Assembly: GCA_045631465.1 (NCBI GenBank)
Contig: JAZQUV010000029.1
Coordinates: 1-45,060 of the forward strand
Direction of reading: 5' to 3'
Source of the DNA: Aphodosoma sp045631465
GTDB lineage: Bacteria; Bacteroidota; Bacteroidia; Bacteroidales; Paludibacteraceae
Length of the DNA: 45,060 nt
Position numbers and translations under genes: made by a program. The notes beneath the pieces were generated by a model. That model saw only the letters and a list, made by a program, of their open reading frames with translations, did not search any database and was not told where the DNA came from. Below, one piece after another: positions 1 to 7,693 of this stretch. How positions within the stretch are numbered: the first letter of the stretch is position 1; the number at the start of each line of letters is the position of its first letter.

Positions 1-169
1 TTCAGCAGAAAATTAAAAATAGGCAATATTATATGTCGCACTTGTATTGGGTCCTATTTTAGACTACATAGAAGACTACACGCCAAAAATAAATTAGAGT
101 TCAAACGATTTTACAAGCAAAGTCGTTTCACAATACAAAAGAATAATATCTTGTGTATAAACAAATTCG

Positions 170-196
170 GCGGTAAAAATAATTCACCGTCGAAAA
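170..196 (-). terminator. Weak hairpin downstream of TonB-like gene
   Basis: Arms CGGCGGT and ACCGTCG pair with one wobble around an AT loop, about 35 bases past the stop codon of the minus-strand gene. On the minus strand it is followed by a T-rich but interrupted tail, so it is only a possible terminator. The rest of 1-228 shows no gene that I can support. Confidence 0.3.
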
Positions 197-228
197 AGTG
201 CAACCCATCGCGGAGTGTGGTTGTTTTT

Positions 229-693
229 TTATTTGGGTAATTTGAAAGAAAAAGGTATGGTGTATTTATAATCTATAGCTTGACCATTAAAGTCCTCTCC
301 AGGTTTCCATTTTGGCATTTTTTTTATTATACGAATAGCTTCTTTATCTAATGACTTATGTAAACCTCTTATAACAATTATACTTTTATGATCAATACTT
401 CCATCTTTTTTTATTGTAAATTGACATATTACACGACCCTCTATGCTTTTTTTAGCAGCACTTTTAGGGTATCGCATGTTTTCTTGAATAAATTTCATTA
501 ATTCAGTCATTCCACCTGGGAATTCTGGCATTATTTCTTGATAAAAGTATTCTATATCCTCCTCATTTTCTTCGGTATTAGCAGTTTTTGTTGAGTCTGC
601 TTCAATTATGTTTTCGTCAGTAGAATACGTTTGGGCATACATATTTCCTATACAGAATAGGGTAAATATTACTAAAAATAATGTCTTTTTCAT
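229..693 (-). CDS. Secreted TonB C-terminal domain protein
   Basis: 154 residues. The first 21 residues (MKK, then a hydrophobic run ending MYAQ) look like a signal peptide, so the product is probably exported to the periplasm. After an acidic linker (about 22-52), residues 55-154 match the TonB C-terminal fold as it occurs in Bacteroidota: MPEFPGG, then GRVICQFTIKKDGSI, then a WKPG stretch followed by a short strand ending IPFSFKL. In full TonB proteins this domain binds TonB-dependent outer-membrane receptors. Here the inner-membrane anchor and proline spacer are missing, so this is a stand-alone TonB_C domain, a common type in this phylum with no firm function. It is a separate unit from rpsA, with its own promoter box at 722-753 and the rpsA terminator between them. 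Confidence 0.85.
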   Translation of the reverse strand: MKKTLFLVIFTLFCIGNMYAQTYSTDENIIEADSTKTANTEENEEDIEYFYQEIMPEFPGGMTELMKFIQENMRYPKSAAKKSIEGRVICQFTIKKDGSIDHKSIIVIRGLHKSLDKEAIRIIKKMPKWKPGEDFNGQAIDYKYTIPFSFKLPK

Positions 694-721
694 AGTTTTT
701 ATTATTTTGTGTTTGTGTGTG

Positions 722-753
722 CAAAGGTAGTAAATATTTTTTTCTTTTGCAAG
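722..753 (-). promoter_or_regulatory. Bacteroides-type promoter for the TonB-like gene
   Basis: On the minus strand TACCTTTG (722-729) matches the -7 consensus TAnnTTTG, with CTTG 20 bases upstream as a near match to the -33 box TTTG. It lies about 30 bases before the start codon. Confidence 0.6.
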
Positions 754-762
754 TATTTATAT

Positions 763-801
763 AAAAAAAACAACCGATTCACTTTGTGGGTGAATCGGTT
801 G
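763..801 (-). terminator. rpsA terminator
   Basis: Perfect 12-base arms CAACCGATTCAC / GTGAATCGGTTG with a 7-base loop (771-801). On the minus strand this is followed by eight T (763-770), a textbook intrinsic terminator about 95 bases past the rpsA stop codon. Confidence 0.85.
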
Positions 802-814
802 GAAATATATTTTA

Positions 815-896
815 AATTGAAATTTGAGATTTGAAATTTGAAAGTTACCTTTCGGTATTAAATTTCAAATTTCACATTTTACATTTCAACTTGAAA
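815..896. repeat. Type A simple-sequence palindrome, 3' of rpsA
   Basis: A run of GAAATTTGA-type units is followed by its approximate reverse complement made of TTTCAAATTTCAC-type units, with a short centre near 850. The same arrangement recurs at 4914-5001, 38143-38214 and 40655-40730. This copy abuts the 3' end of rpsA; the other three lie just upstream of start codons. Confidence 0.65.
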
Positions 897-2705
897 TTAT
901 TTGTTTTCTTTAGCTTCGAGAGCTGCTTTAGCGTCTTCGATCATTTGGTTTTTGAGATCAGAAAGAGCGTCGATGTCGCCGAGAGTAGTTTTTTCTACAG
1001 CAGGCATTTCTTCTTTAGCAGCTTTAGTAGCTTTTTTCTCAGCAGCAGCAGCTTCTTCAGCAGTAGCTTTAGCTACGTCTTCGTGGATACGGCTGTGAGA
1101 AAGGATGATACGTTTGCCTTCTTTGTTGAATTCGATTACTTTGAAGCTGAGTTTTTCGTCAACTTTAGCGTTAGAACCGTCTTCTTTAACAAGGTGTTTT
1201 GGAGTAGCGAAGCCTTCAACTCCGTAAGGGAGAGCAACTACAGCACCTTTGTCGAGCATTTCGATGATAGTACCTTCGTGGATGCTATCTGGAGTGAAGA
1301 TAGTTTCGAATACATCCCATGGGTTTTCTTCGAGTTGTTTGTGACCGAGGCTGAGGCGACGGTTTTCTTTGTCGATTTCGAGAACAACAACTTCGATTTC
1401 AGAACCGATTTGTGTGAATTCAGATGGGTGTTTGATTTTTTTAGTCCAGCTAAGATCAGAAATGTGGATAAGACCGTCGATACCTTCTTCGATTTCTACG
1501 AATACACCGAAGTTAGTGAAGTTGCGTACGCGAGCATTGTGTTTTGTGCCAGCAGCATATTTAGTATCGATGTTTTCCCATGGATCAGCTTTAAGTTGTT
1601 TGATACCGAGAGACATTTTGCGTTCGTCGCGGTCGAGAGTAAGGATAACAGCTTCTACGTCGTCGCCTACTTTGAGGAAGTCGTTAGCTGTGCGGAGGTG
1701 TTGGCTCCAGCTCATTTCTGAAACGTGGATAAGACCTTCAACGCCAGGGATAACTTCTACGAATGCGCCGTAGTCAGCCATAACAACTACTTTACCAGTG
1801 ATTTTGTCACCAACTTTGAGGTCAGCATTAAGAGCATCCCATGGGTGAGGAGTGAGTTGTTTCAAGCCGAGAGCGATACGTTTTTTCTCGTCATCGAAAT
1901 CAAGGATAACAACGTTGATTTTTTGGTCGAGAGCAACGATTTCTTCTGGGTGGTTAACACGGCCCCAAGAGAGGTCAGTGATGTGGATAAGACCATCTAC
2001 GCCACCGAGGTCGATGAATACGCCGTAAGAAGTGATGTTTTTAACAACACCTTCGAGTACTTGACCTTTTTCGAGTTTACCGATGATTTCACGTTTTTGT
2101 TGTTCGAGTTCAGCTTCGATAAGAGCTTTGTGAGAAACGACAACGTTTTTGAATTCTTGGTTGATTTTAACGATTTTGAATTCCATTGTTTTGTTAACGA
2201 AAACATCGTAGTCGCGGATAGGTTTCACGTCGATTTGTGAACCTGGCAAGAATGCTTCGATACCGAATACGTCTACGATCATACCACCTTTAGTGCGGCA
2301 TTTTACGAAACCTTTAACGATTTCGTTGTTTTCGAGAGCTTCGTTTACGCGATCCCAAGAGCGAGAAGCGCGAGCAGCTTTGTGAGAAAGGATAAGTTGA
2401 CCTTTTTTGTCTTCTTGGTTTTCAATGAACACTTCAACTTCGTCACCTACTTTGAGGTCTGGGTTGTAACGGAATTCGCTCATAGGGATGATACCGTCTG
2501 ATTTGAAACCGATGTTAACTACAACTTCGCGTTTGTTCATTGAGATGATTTTACCCATCATAACTTCTTTGTCTTCTACTTGTGGAAGAGTTTGGTCATA
2601 AAGGGCAGTTTGTTGTTCACGTTCTTCTTTTGATAATACATCGCCTTTTGCGTATGCATCCCAATCGAAATCAGCCTGTGGGGCTACATTTTTGAATTGA
2701 TCCAT
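897..2705 (-). CDS. rpsA: 30S ribosomal protein S1
   Basis: About 602 residues. S1 holds mRNA on the 30S subunit and matters especially in Bacteroidota, whose mRNAs mostly lack Shine-Dalgarno sequences. Six S1 (OB-fold) repeats are visible in order, from MMGKIISMNKREVVVNIGFKSDG near residue 50 to the sixth, EGTIIEMLDKGAVVALPYG, near residue 475. Repeats 3-5 carry the strong GVFIDLGG...GLIHITDLSW signature. The tail is Ala/Lys/Glu-rich. The reading frame extends to a TTG at 2729, but I chose the ATG at 2705 (MDQFKNVAPQAD). Single gene with its own promoter (2770-2801) and terminator (763-801). Confidence 0.97.
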   Translation of the reverse strand: MDQFKNVAPQADFDWDAYAKGDVLSKEEREQQTALYDQTLPQVEDKEVMMGKIISMNKREVVVNIGFKSDGIIPMSEFRYNPDLKVGDEVEVFIENQEDKKGQLILSHKAARASRSWDRVNEALENNEIVKGFVKCRTKGGMIVDVFGIEAFLPGSQIDVKPIRDYDVFVNKTMEFKIVKINQEFKNVVVSHKALIEAELEQQKREIIGKLEKGQVLEGVVKNITSYGVFIDLGGVDGLIHITDLSWGRVNHPEEIVALDQKINVVILDFDDEKKRIALGLKQLTPHPWDALNADLKVGDKITGKVVVMADYGAFVEVIPGVEGLIHVSEMSWSQHLRTANDFLKVGDDVEAVILTLDRDERKMSLGIKQLKADPWENIDTKYAAGTKHNARVRNFTNFGVFVEIEEGIDGLIHISDLSWTKKIKHPSEFTQIGSEIEVVVLEIDKENRRLSLGHKQLEENPWDVFETIFTPDSIHEGTIIEMLDKGAVVALPYGVEGFATPKHLVKEDGSNAKVDEKLSFKVIEFNKEGKRIILSHSRIHEDVAKATAEEAAAAEKKATKAAKEEMPAVEKTTLGDIDALSDLKNQMIEDAKAALEAKENK

Positions 2706-2769
2706 TTTAATTAAGTGTTTAATTTTCAAATGAATGGGTTAGACATTATATTGAGTTTAAAATCGGGCG

Positions 2770-2801
2770 CAAAGTTACAACTTTTTTTTGAAACATGCAA
2801 G
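2770..2801 (-). promoter_or_regulatory. rpsA promoter
   Basis: Minus-strand TAACTTTG (2770-2777) matches the TAnnTTTG box, with CTTG 20 bases upstream (2798-2801). It gives a leader of about 55-60 bases before the chosen ATG. Confidence 0.65.
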
Positions 2802-2854
2802 TGTTTGAGTAATAATTTTTTAAAATATTTTTTTATCCCTAAAAATTCACTATT

Positions 2855-3166
2855 TCAACGCTTCAATTCTGTTAAAAAATAAGCAAACGCAGCCCCTCTT
2901 GCCGTCTTATAACTATTCTCATCATCTTCAGCTACCGATTGCCAATATTTTTTCCTCTCTTCAATCTTCAATTCTTCCGATACCAACTGATTAGCCTTTC
3001 TCACTAACTCTTGATGTTTCAACTGTTTATCACTACCGCCAAACATAGGCATATTCATCTTATACTGCGACGTCTTACCATTGCGAGTGCGGTAAACTAC
3101 ATCGTCATTCTTACTAATTTTCCCCGAAATATTCCAAAACGGAGAATTCAAATCAACTTTAGCCAT
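2855..3166 (-). CDS. Small uncharacterised protein
   Basis: 103 residues, starting MAKVDLNSPFWNISGKISKNDDVVYRTRNGKTSQYKM. I do not recognise a family. It has no signal peptide or membrane segment. The N-terminal third looks like small beta strands, and from residue 45 it is a charged helix (KHQELVRKANQLVSEELKIEERKKYWQSVAEDD). The ordinary codon use and a promoter-like CAAAGATA (minus strand TATCTTTG, 3197-3204) just upstream argue that it is real. It stands alone between rpsA and a degraded region. Confidence 0.65.
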   Translation of the reverse strand: MAKVDLNSPFWNISGKISKNDDVVYRTRNGKTSQYKMNMPMFGGSDKQLKHQELVRKANQLVSEELKIEERKKYWQSVAEDDENSYKTARGAAFAYFLTELKR

Positions 3167-3528
3167 ACTATTTTATACTACAATTAAAATTTTCTACAAA
3201 GATACAAAATTTTTTTGCCAAAGTCAATACCTCAAGCGTATAAATTTTTCATTTTTTCTCTATTCTTTAATTCCTCACTTCTCACTTCTCACTCTTCACT
3301 CCTAATTCCTAACTTCACCTTACCTTCTTCATAGGATAACCCTACCTGCACCATACTCTCTTATGCATAGTTTACATGTTTTACCAATTCTATTTTTTGT
3401 CTTTTTTTGTAAAATATTTGTCAGAACAGAATATTTGTACTATCTTTGCATGATAAATCCTATATAACAAATATTATTGTATTTGTTAATGGATATTTTA
3501 TTAGTTAATAGATATTATTGTATTTCTT
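3167..3528. other. Intergenic stretch before degraded genes
   Basis: No gene seen. It contains the minus-strand promoter of the small protein at its left edge, a pyrimidine-rich run of CACTTCTCACT-type units (about 3274-3310) like one arm of the leader repeats elsewhere in this window, and a plus-strand promoter at 3417-3448. Confidence 0.6.
3417..3448 (+). promoter_or_regulatory. Orphaned Bacteroides-type promoter
   Basis: TTTG (3417-3420), a 20-base spacer, then TATCTTTG (3441-3448): a full match to the -33/-7 consensus. The first thing downstream is a 22-codon regulator stump (3529), so the promoter seems to have outlived its gene. Confidence 0.65.
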
Positions 3529-3597
3529 ATGTTGTATAATTTTGAGTTAGAAAGCACGGCGGATGTCATGCGTGGTTTGGCTGAGCGATTGCTTTAA
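3529..3597 (+). pseudogene. Stump of a HipB/XRE-type regulator
   Basis: A 22-codon frame encodes MLYNFELESTADVMRGLAERLL and then stops. This resembles the first residues of Bacteroidota helix-turn-helix regulators of the HipB type, where a 'leaervRarR' helix continues into the DNA-binding domain. Here nothing recognisable follows the stop in any frame. It sits directly behind an intact promoter, so I read it as the truncated 5' end of a lost toxin-antitoxin or regulator gene. The identification rests on a short stretch and is tentative. Confidence 0.45.
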
Positions 3598-3635
3598 GTT
3601 TACCGATAACTTTATTCGTATTATTTTGCCTATAA

Positions 3636-3926
3636 GTGTGCAAGATGGTACCCAGTTGGCACTCAGACGGCACTCAGTTAGTACCTAATGTTGAAAACAT
3701 CGAAAAACTGATTATGTTCTGTGCTGAAGCACGTTCTTTTGGTGAGATGTTGGCTTATATGGGATTTTCAGATAGAACTAAATTTAGGAGAAAATATATT
3801 CATCCGCTATTGAAATTTGAAATATTAGAGCAGACTATGCCAGATAAACCTAATAGTCGGAATCAAAAATATCGTCTTACAGCAAAGGGGCTTACTTTAA
3901 AAAATAGTCAAACAAACAATAAGTAA
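3636..3926 (+). pseudogene. C-terminal winged-helix fragment of a Fic/AlbA-type protein
   Basis: 96 codons from a GTG that directly follows an in-frame TAA (3633-3635). The sequence SFGEMLAYMGFSDRTKFRRKYIHPLLKFEILEQTMPDKPNSRNQKYRLTAKG is the winged-helix tail seen at the C-terminus of Fic-family and AlbA-type ATP-binding proteins (pattern: eLm, drTkFR, PLL, TiPdKPnSr-QkYrLT-G). The large N-terminal catalytic part is absent, so this is most likely a remnant. It could still be translated as a small DNA-binding protein from GTG 3636 or ATG 3645. Confidence 0.6.
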
Positions 3927-4044
3927 ATTTCTTAATATTTCATATGATATATAAAAACTATATGTTTTCTTAGTGTTGTGGTTGGTTGTGATTGTTCATT
4001 AATATGCTAATTGGATTAGAATATGAATATTTTTTTTGGGGGTT

Positions 4045-4740
4045 ATGAAAAACTTTACGGATATAATTTTGCATATACCGCATTCGAGTGGTAGAATAGA
4101 AGAGGATGATTTGGCGAAATGGAGTGGGGATATTGAATCGTGTATTAGACGGTTGACGGATTGGCATACGGACAAGTTGTTTGCTTCGGAATTGGATGGT
4201 GTGCATGCTATGGTGTTTGATTATAATCGTTTTTATTGTGATGTGGAACGATTGGTGAATGATCCGATGGAGGAGATTGGGCAGGGTATTGTTTATCGTC
4301 GTTTTGGTGATTGTGTGAGAAATTTGGCGGAGGATGAAGTGAATAAAATAAACAATATTTATTTTGCTTGGCATCGTAGATTAGCAGATTTGTGTGCTAC
4401 ATGCGTTGCTCCATTGATTGTTGATTGCCACTCATTTCCAACGGATATGGCAGAGGATGTGGATATTTGTATGGGTTTCAATGATGATTGGTCGAATCCT
4501 GGAGATGAGTTGTTGAAGTTGATTTTTGACTTATTTGCTAATGCGGGGTATAGAGTGGCGTTTAATAGACCTTATTCTAACTCGATGGTGCCTCAAGGGA
4601 ATGGGGTGGAGAATTGTAGGTCTATAATGATAGAGGTGAATAAGAGTGTTTATTTAGATGCCGATGGTTATACAATATCGGCTGGTTTACAACAAATTAA
4701 TGAGTTGCTAAATCAATTGTATAAAATAATATTGCAATGA
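4045..4740 (+). CDS. N-formylglutamate amidohydrolase family protein
   Basis: 231 residues from ATG 4045; a TTG nine bases upstream is in frame but less likely. The family (HutG-like) removes the formyl group from N-formylglutamate in histidine breakdown, though many members have other or unknown substrates. Visible family features are the N-terminal LHIPHSSG, DYNRFYCDVERL (binding Asp/Arg segment), the metal-binding VDCHSFP in the middle, and NRPYSNSMVP and MIEVNKSVYLD near the end. No other hut gene is nearby, so the substrate is uncertain. A terminator follows at 4783-4813. Confidence 0.8.
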   Translation: MKNFTDIILHIPHSSGRIEEDDLAKWSGDIESCIRRLTDWHTDKLFASELDGVHAMVFDYNRFYCDVERLVNDPMEEIGQGIVYRRFGDCVRNLAEDEVNKINNIYFAWHRRLADLCATCVAPLIVDCHSFPTDMAEDVDICMGFNDDWSNPGDELLKLIFDLFANAGYRVAFNRPYSNSMVPQGNGVENCRSIMIEVNKSVYLDADGYTISAGLQQINELLNQLYKIILQ

Positions 4741-4751
4741 TGAGTTGTGGT

Positions 4752-4783
4752 GTTGCAATATTAAAATATTTTTTGTAACTTTG
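4752..4783 (+). promoter_or_regulatory. Likely thrS promoter
   Basis: GTTG (4752-4755), a 20-base spacer and TAACTTTG (4776-4783) fit the Bacteroides consensus. It implies a leader of about 225 bases before thrS, containing the terminator-like hairpin at 4783-4813 and the type A repeat at 4914-5001. Confidence 0.5.
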
Positions 4784-4813
4784 CGCTCCGTTTGAAAATG
4801 GGGCGCTTTTTTT
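4783..4813 (+). terminator. Terminator overlapping the thrS promoter
   Basis: Arms GCGCTCC (4783-4789) and GGGGCGC (4800-4806), one wobble pair, followed by seven T. It lies 43 bases after the amidohydrolase stop. Its left arm begins on the last base of the thrS -7 box. Confidence 0.7.
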
Positions 4814-4913
4814 GTGTTTTCGTTTTTGAATGGAAATTTGTGGGAGGTCCTTTTTGTAGATTTCGCCGCTTGTATGGTGGGGTCGGGGACAGCCTTTAAC
4901 ACACTAAAATTAT

Positions 4914-5001
4914 TTGAAATTTGAAATGTGAAATTTGAAATTTTATTATTGATTTAATTCGTATATCGTAAACTTTCAACTTTCAATTTTCAACTTTCAA
5001 C
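4914..5001. repeat. Type A simple-sequence palindrome, thrS leader
   Basis: GAAATTTGAAAT-type units, a 35-base centre, then CAACTTTCAACTTTC-type units, ending 15 bases before the thrS start. It can fold as a long imperfect AT hairpin in the thrS leader. Confidence 0.65.
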
Positions 5002-5015
5002 TCTTAAAATTTTTT

Positions 5016-6959
5016 ATGATTAAAGTAACATTTCCTGACGGTTCGGTACGTGAGTACGCCGCTGGTAGCACTGCTTTTCAAATCGCTGAGTCGATTTCGC
5101 CTCGTTTGGCCAACGATATTTTGGCTGCGAGCGTAAATGGTGAAATTATTGAAATCAATCGTCCTATCACAGAGGATTGTAGCATTAAATTGCACAAATG
5201 GGATGATGCTGAGGCTAAACATGCCTTTTGGCATACGTCGGCTCACTTGATGGCTGAAGCATTGCAAGAGTTGTATCCAGGCATTCAATTTGGTATTGGT
5301 CCTGCTATCGAAAATGGCTTCTACTATGATGTTATGCCTGCCGCTGGCACCGTCATTAAAGAATCTGACCTTGCTGCCATCGAAAAGAAAATGGCAGAGC
5401 TTGTAGCTAAAAAAGAACCTGTGGTTCGTCAAGACATCTCGAAAGCTGATGCCTTGAAAATGTTTGAAGAACGTGGTGAAACGTTCAAATGTGAGTTGAT
5501 ATCTGACCTCGAAGATGGTACAATCACTCTCTATACACAAGGTGCGTTTACTGACCTTTGTCGCGGTCCGCACTTGGTGAATACAGCCGAAATCAAGGCT
5601 GTGAAGTTGTTGAGCGTTGCTGGTGCTTACTGGCGCGGCGACGAAAAACGTCCTCAAATGACACGTATCTACGGTATTTCGTTCCCTAAAAAGAAAATGT
5701 TGGACGAATATCTTGTGTTGATGGAAGAGGCTAAGAAACGCGACCACCGTAAAATCGGTAAAGAATTGGAGTTGTTCGCATTCTCTGAAGCTGTAGGTAA
5801 AGGTTTGCCATTGTGGTTGCCAAAAGGTACTGCATTGCGTTTGCGTTTGGAAGATTTCTTGAAACGCATCCAAAAACGCTTCGGTTACCAACAAGTGATG
5901 ACACCACACATTGGTCAAAAAGAGTTGTGGGTGACATCGGGCCACTATGCTAAATATGGTAAAGACTCGTTCCAACCAATTCACACACCAGAAGAGGGCG
6001 AAGAATATTTGTTGAAACCAATGAACTGTCCTCACCACTGCGAAATATATAAGGTGATGCCACACTCATACAAAGACCTTCCATTGCGTTATGCAGAGTT
6101 TGGTACAGTGTATCGCTACGAACAAAGTGGTGAGTTGCACGGTTTGACACGTGTGCGTTCGTTCACACAAGACGATGCCCACATCTTCTGCCGTCCTGAC
6201 CAATTGAAAGAAGAGTTTATGAAAGTGATGGATATCATCTTCATTATCTTCAAGGCATTGAATTTCGAAAACTTTGAGGCTCAAATTTCGCTTCGCGACC
6301 CAAATAACAAAGAAAAATATATCGGTTCGGATGATGTATGGGAAAAAGCAGAGTCGGCTATCATCGAAGCTTGCGAATACAAAGGTTTGAAAGCAAAAGT
6401 TGAGCTTGGCGAGGCTGCATTCTACGGTCCAAAACTCGACTTCATGGTGAAAGACGCAATCGGACGTCGTTGGCAATTGGGTACAATCCAAGTGGACTAC
6501 AACTTGCCAGAGCGTTTTGACCTTGTATATACAGGTGCAGACAACCAAAAACACCGTCCTGTGATGATTCACCGTGCGCCATTCGGTTCGATGGAACGTT
6601 TTGTGGCTGTGCTTATCGAGCATACAGGTGGTAAATTCCCATTGTGGTTGACACCAGATCAAGCAGTAGTACTTCCAATTTCGGAAAAATATAACGACTA
6701 CGCAAAAGAGGTAGCAGATAAATTGGCTCAATTCGACGTGCGTGCAATCGTTGACGACCGTAACGAAAAAATCGGACGTAAGATTCGCGATAACGAGTTG
6801 AAACGTATACCTTATCTATTGATTGTGGGCGAAAACGAAATGAACGAAGGCAAAATCTCGGTTCGTAAACAAGGCGAAGGCGACCAAGGTGTGATGACAC
6901 CAGACGAGTTTGCAACACTTGTTAACGACAAAATCAGAGAAATGATGAGTGAGTTTTAA
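5016..6959 (+). CDS. thrS: Threonyl-tRNA synthetase
   Basis: 647 residues, the usual bacterial length. It charges tRNA-Thr with threonine in the cytoplasm. Domains in order: TGS (about 1-62); editing domain with HTSAH (73-77) and TDLCRGPHL; class II catalytic core with MNCPHH (Cys338 is the expected zinc ligand), motif 2 FGTVYRYEQSGELHGLTRVR and motif 3 HRAPFGSMERF; C-terminal anticodon-binding domain from about 545. The start ATG is preceded by a repeat hairpin instead of a ribosome binding site. The infC-rpmI-rplT genes that often follow thrS are not here. Confidence 0.98.
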   Translation: MIKVTFPDGSVREYAAGSTAFQIAESISPRLANDILAASVNGEIIEINRPITEDCSIKLHKWDDAEAKHAFWHTSAHLMAEALQELYPGIQFGIGPAIENGFYYDVMPAAGTVIKESDLAAIEKKMAELVAKKEPVVRQDISKADALKMFEERGETFKCELISDLEDGTITLYTQGAFTDLCRGPHLVNTAEIKAVKLLSVAGAYWRGDEKRPQMTRIYGISFPKKKMLDEYLVLMEEAKKRDHRKIGKELELFAFSEAVGKGLPLWLPKGTALRLRLEDFLKRIQKRFGYQQVMTPHIGQKELWVTSGHYAKYGKDSFQPIHTPEEGEEYLLKPMNCPHHCEIYKVMPHSYKDLPLRYAEFGTVYRYEQSGELHGLTRVRSFTQDDAHIFCRPDQLKEEFMKVMDIIFIIFKALNFENFEAQISLRDPNNKEKYIGSDDVWEKAESAIIEACEYKGLKAKVELGEAAFYGPKLDFMVKDAIGRRWQLGTIQVDYNLPERFDLVYTGADNQKHRPVMIHRAPFGSMERFVAVLIEHTGGKFPLWLTPDQAVVLPISEKYNDYAKEVADKLAQFDVRAIVDDRNEKIGRKIRDNELKRIPYLLIVGENEMNEGKISVRKQGEGDQGVMTPDEFATLVNDKIREMMSEF

Positions 6960-7026
6960 CGATTAGCGAGAGCAATCAAAAACTCAATAATAATATTTTT
7001 GCTATCGGCAAAAATTAAATAATAAA

Positions 7027-7070
7027 AGCAGATCCAATCAAACTTGTTTGAATTGAGGTCTGCTTTTTGT
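7027..7070 (+). terminator. thrS terminator
   Basis: AGCAGATC...CAATCAAAC pairs with GTTTGAATTG..GGTCTGCT, then a T run, about 70 bases past the thrS stop. Confidence 0.8.
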
Positions 7071-7279
7071 TATTTAAAATTTATGGTTAATAAATTATTA
7101 TTATGTTTTTATGTGATTACCGAGCGTAGTTAAAAGCTTGAGCGTAGCGAAAAATTTTGATTTTACATAAAGAGTGAATATAAAATGGCAGAAAGCGGGG
7201 TAGAGAACCTCGCTTTTTGTTGTTTTTAGGGGTGGAATAGTGATAAAATAAAATTCTTTGAAATTTTTTTGTAATTGTG
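7071..7279. other. Gene-free stretch with a second terminator-like hairpin
   Basis: No gene seen between the thrS terminator and the oxidoreductase promoter. A hairpin with arms AAAGCGGGG and CCTCGCTTT followed by T-rich sequence lies at about 7191-7220 (plus strand). It may be a backup terminator or the remnant of a lost gene's end. Confidence 0.5.
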
Positions 7280-7310
7280 TTTGTTTATTCAAAAAAAAGG
7301 TGTAAATTTG
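7280..7310 (+). promoter_or_regulatory. Promoter of the oxidoreductase operon
   Basis: TTTG (7280-7283), a 19-base spacer and TAAATTTG (7303-7310) match the Bacteroides consensus fully. Confidence 0.7.
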
Positions 7311-7318
7311 CACATTGA

Positions 7319-7430
7319 AAGTATAGTGTATAGAGTGTAGAGTATAGAGTATAGAGTTCCTTTGGTCACTAATCACTAAATACCAATCACTAAACACTAA
7401 ACATTAAACACTAAACATTGTAAATCACAC
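7319..7430. repeat. Simple-sequence leader repeat of the oxidoreductase operon
   Basis: Units of GTATAGAGT (7319-7359) are followed by units of CACTAAACA (7366-7420), an approximate complement of the first block. It fills nearly the whole leader between the promoter and the first start codon at 7455. Confidence 0.6.
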
Positions 7431-7454
7431 ACTTTTAATTCAAATTATAATACT

Positions 7455-7676
7455 ATGGCAAAATTCAAAGGTGCAGTCGTTGTGGATACAGAACGCTGCA
7501 AAGGATGTGGCTTGTGCGTAGCAGCATGCCCATCTAAAGTTTTGGGATTAGCATCTCAGGTGAATGCCAAAGGTTACAACTATGCTGAAATGGTCACTGA
7601 AGACTGTGTTGGCTGTTGTTCTTGCGGTTATGTATGTCCTGATGCTTGTATTTCTGTTTATAAAGTAACCCTCTAA
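7455..7676 (+). CDS. 2-oxoacid:ferredoxin oxidoreductase, delta (4Fe-4S) subunit
   Basis: 73 residues with two classic [4Fe-4S] motifs: CKGCGLCVAACP and CVGCCSCGYVCP. It is the electron-transfer subunit of a four-subunit oxidoreductase that converts a 2-oxoacid plus CoA to acyl-CoA, CO2 and reduced ferredoxin in anaerobes. It comes first in the operon, with the alpha, beta and gamma subunits directly behind. Whether the enzyme prefers branched-chain oxoacids (Vor) or 2-oxoglutarate (Kor) cannot be read from this subunit. Confidence 0.93.
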   Translation: MAKFKGAVVVDTERCKGCGLCVAACPSKVLGLASQVNAKGYNYAEMVTEDCVGCCSCGYVCPDACISVYKVTL

Positions 7677-7693
7677 AAAGTTGTCCAAAGGCT

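Noticed and set aside
831..1721. Long open frame of about 296 codons on the plus strand opposite rpsA
   Set aside because: It is antisense to the well-supported S1 gene, is very rich in Phe and Ser as expected from reverse-reading acidic and Lys-rich S1 codons, and starts in a repeat.
5004..6065. Long open frame opposite thrS
   Set aside because: Shadow of the highly biased thrS codons; no recognisable protein and no promoter.
7319..7430. Possible CRISPR array in the repeat-rich leader
   Set aside because: Units are only 8-10 bases, have no unique spacers and no cas genes are near.
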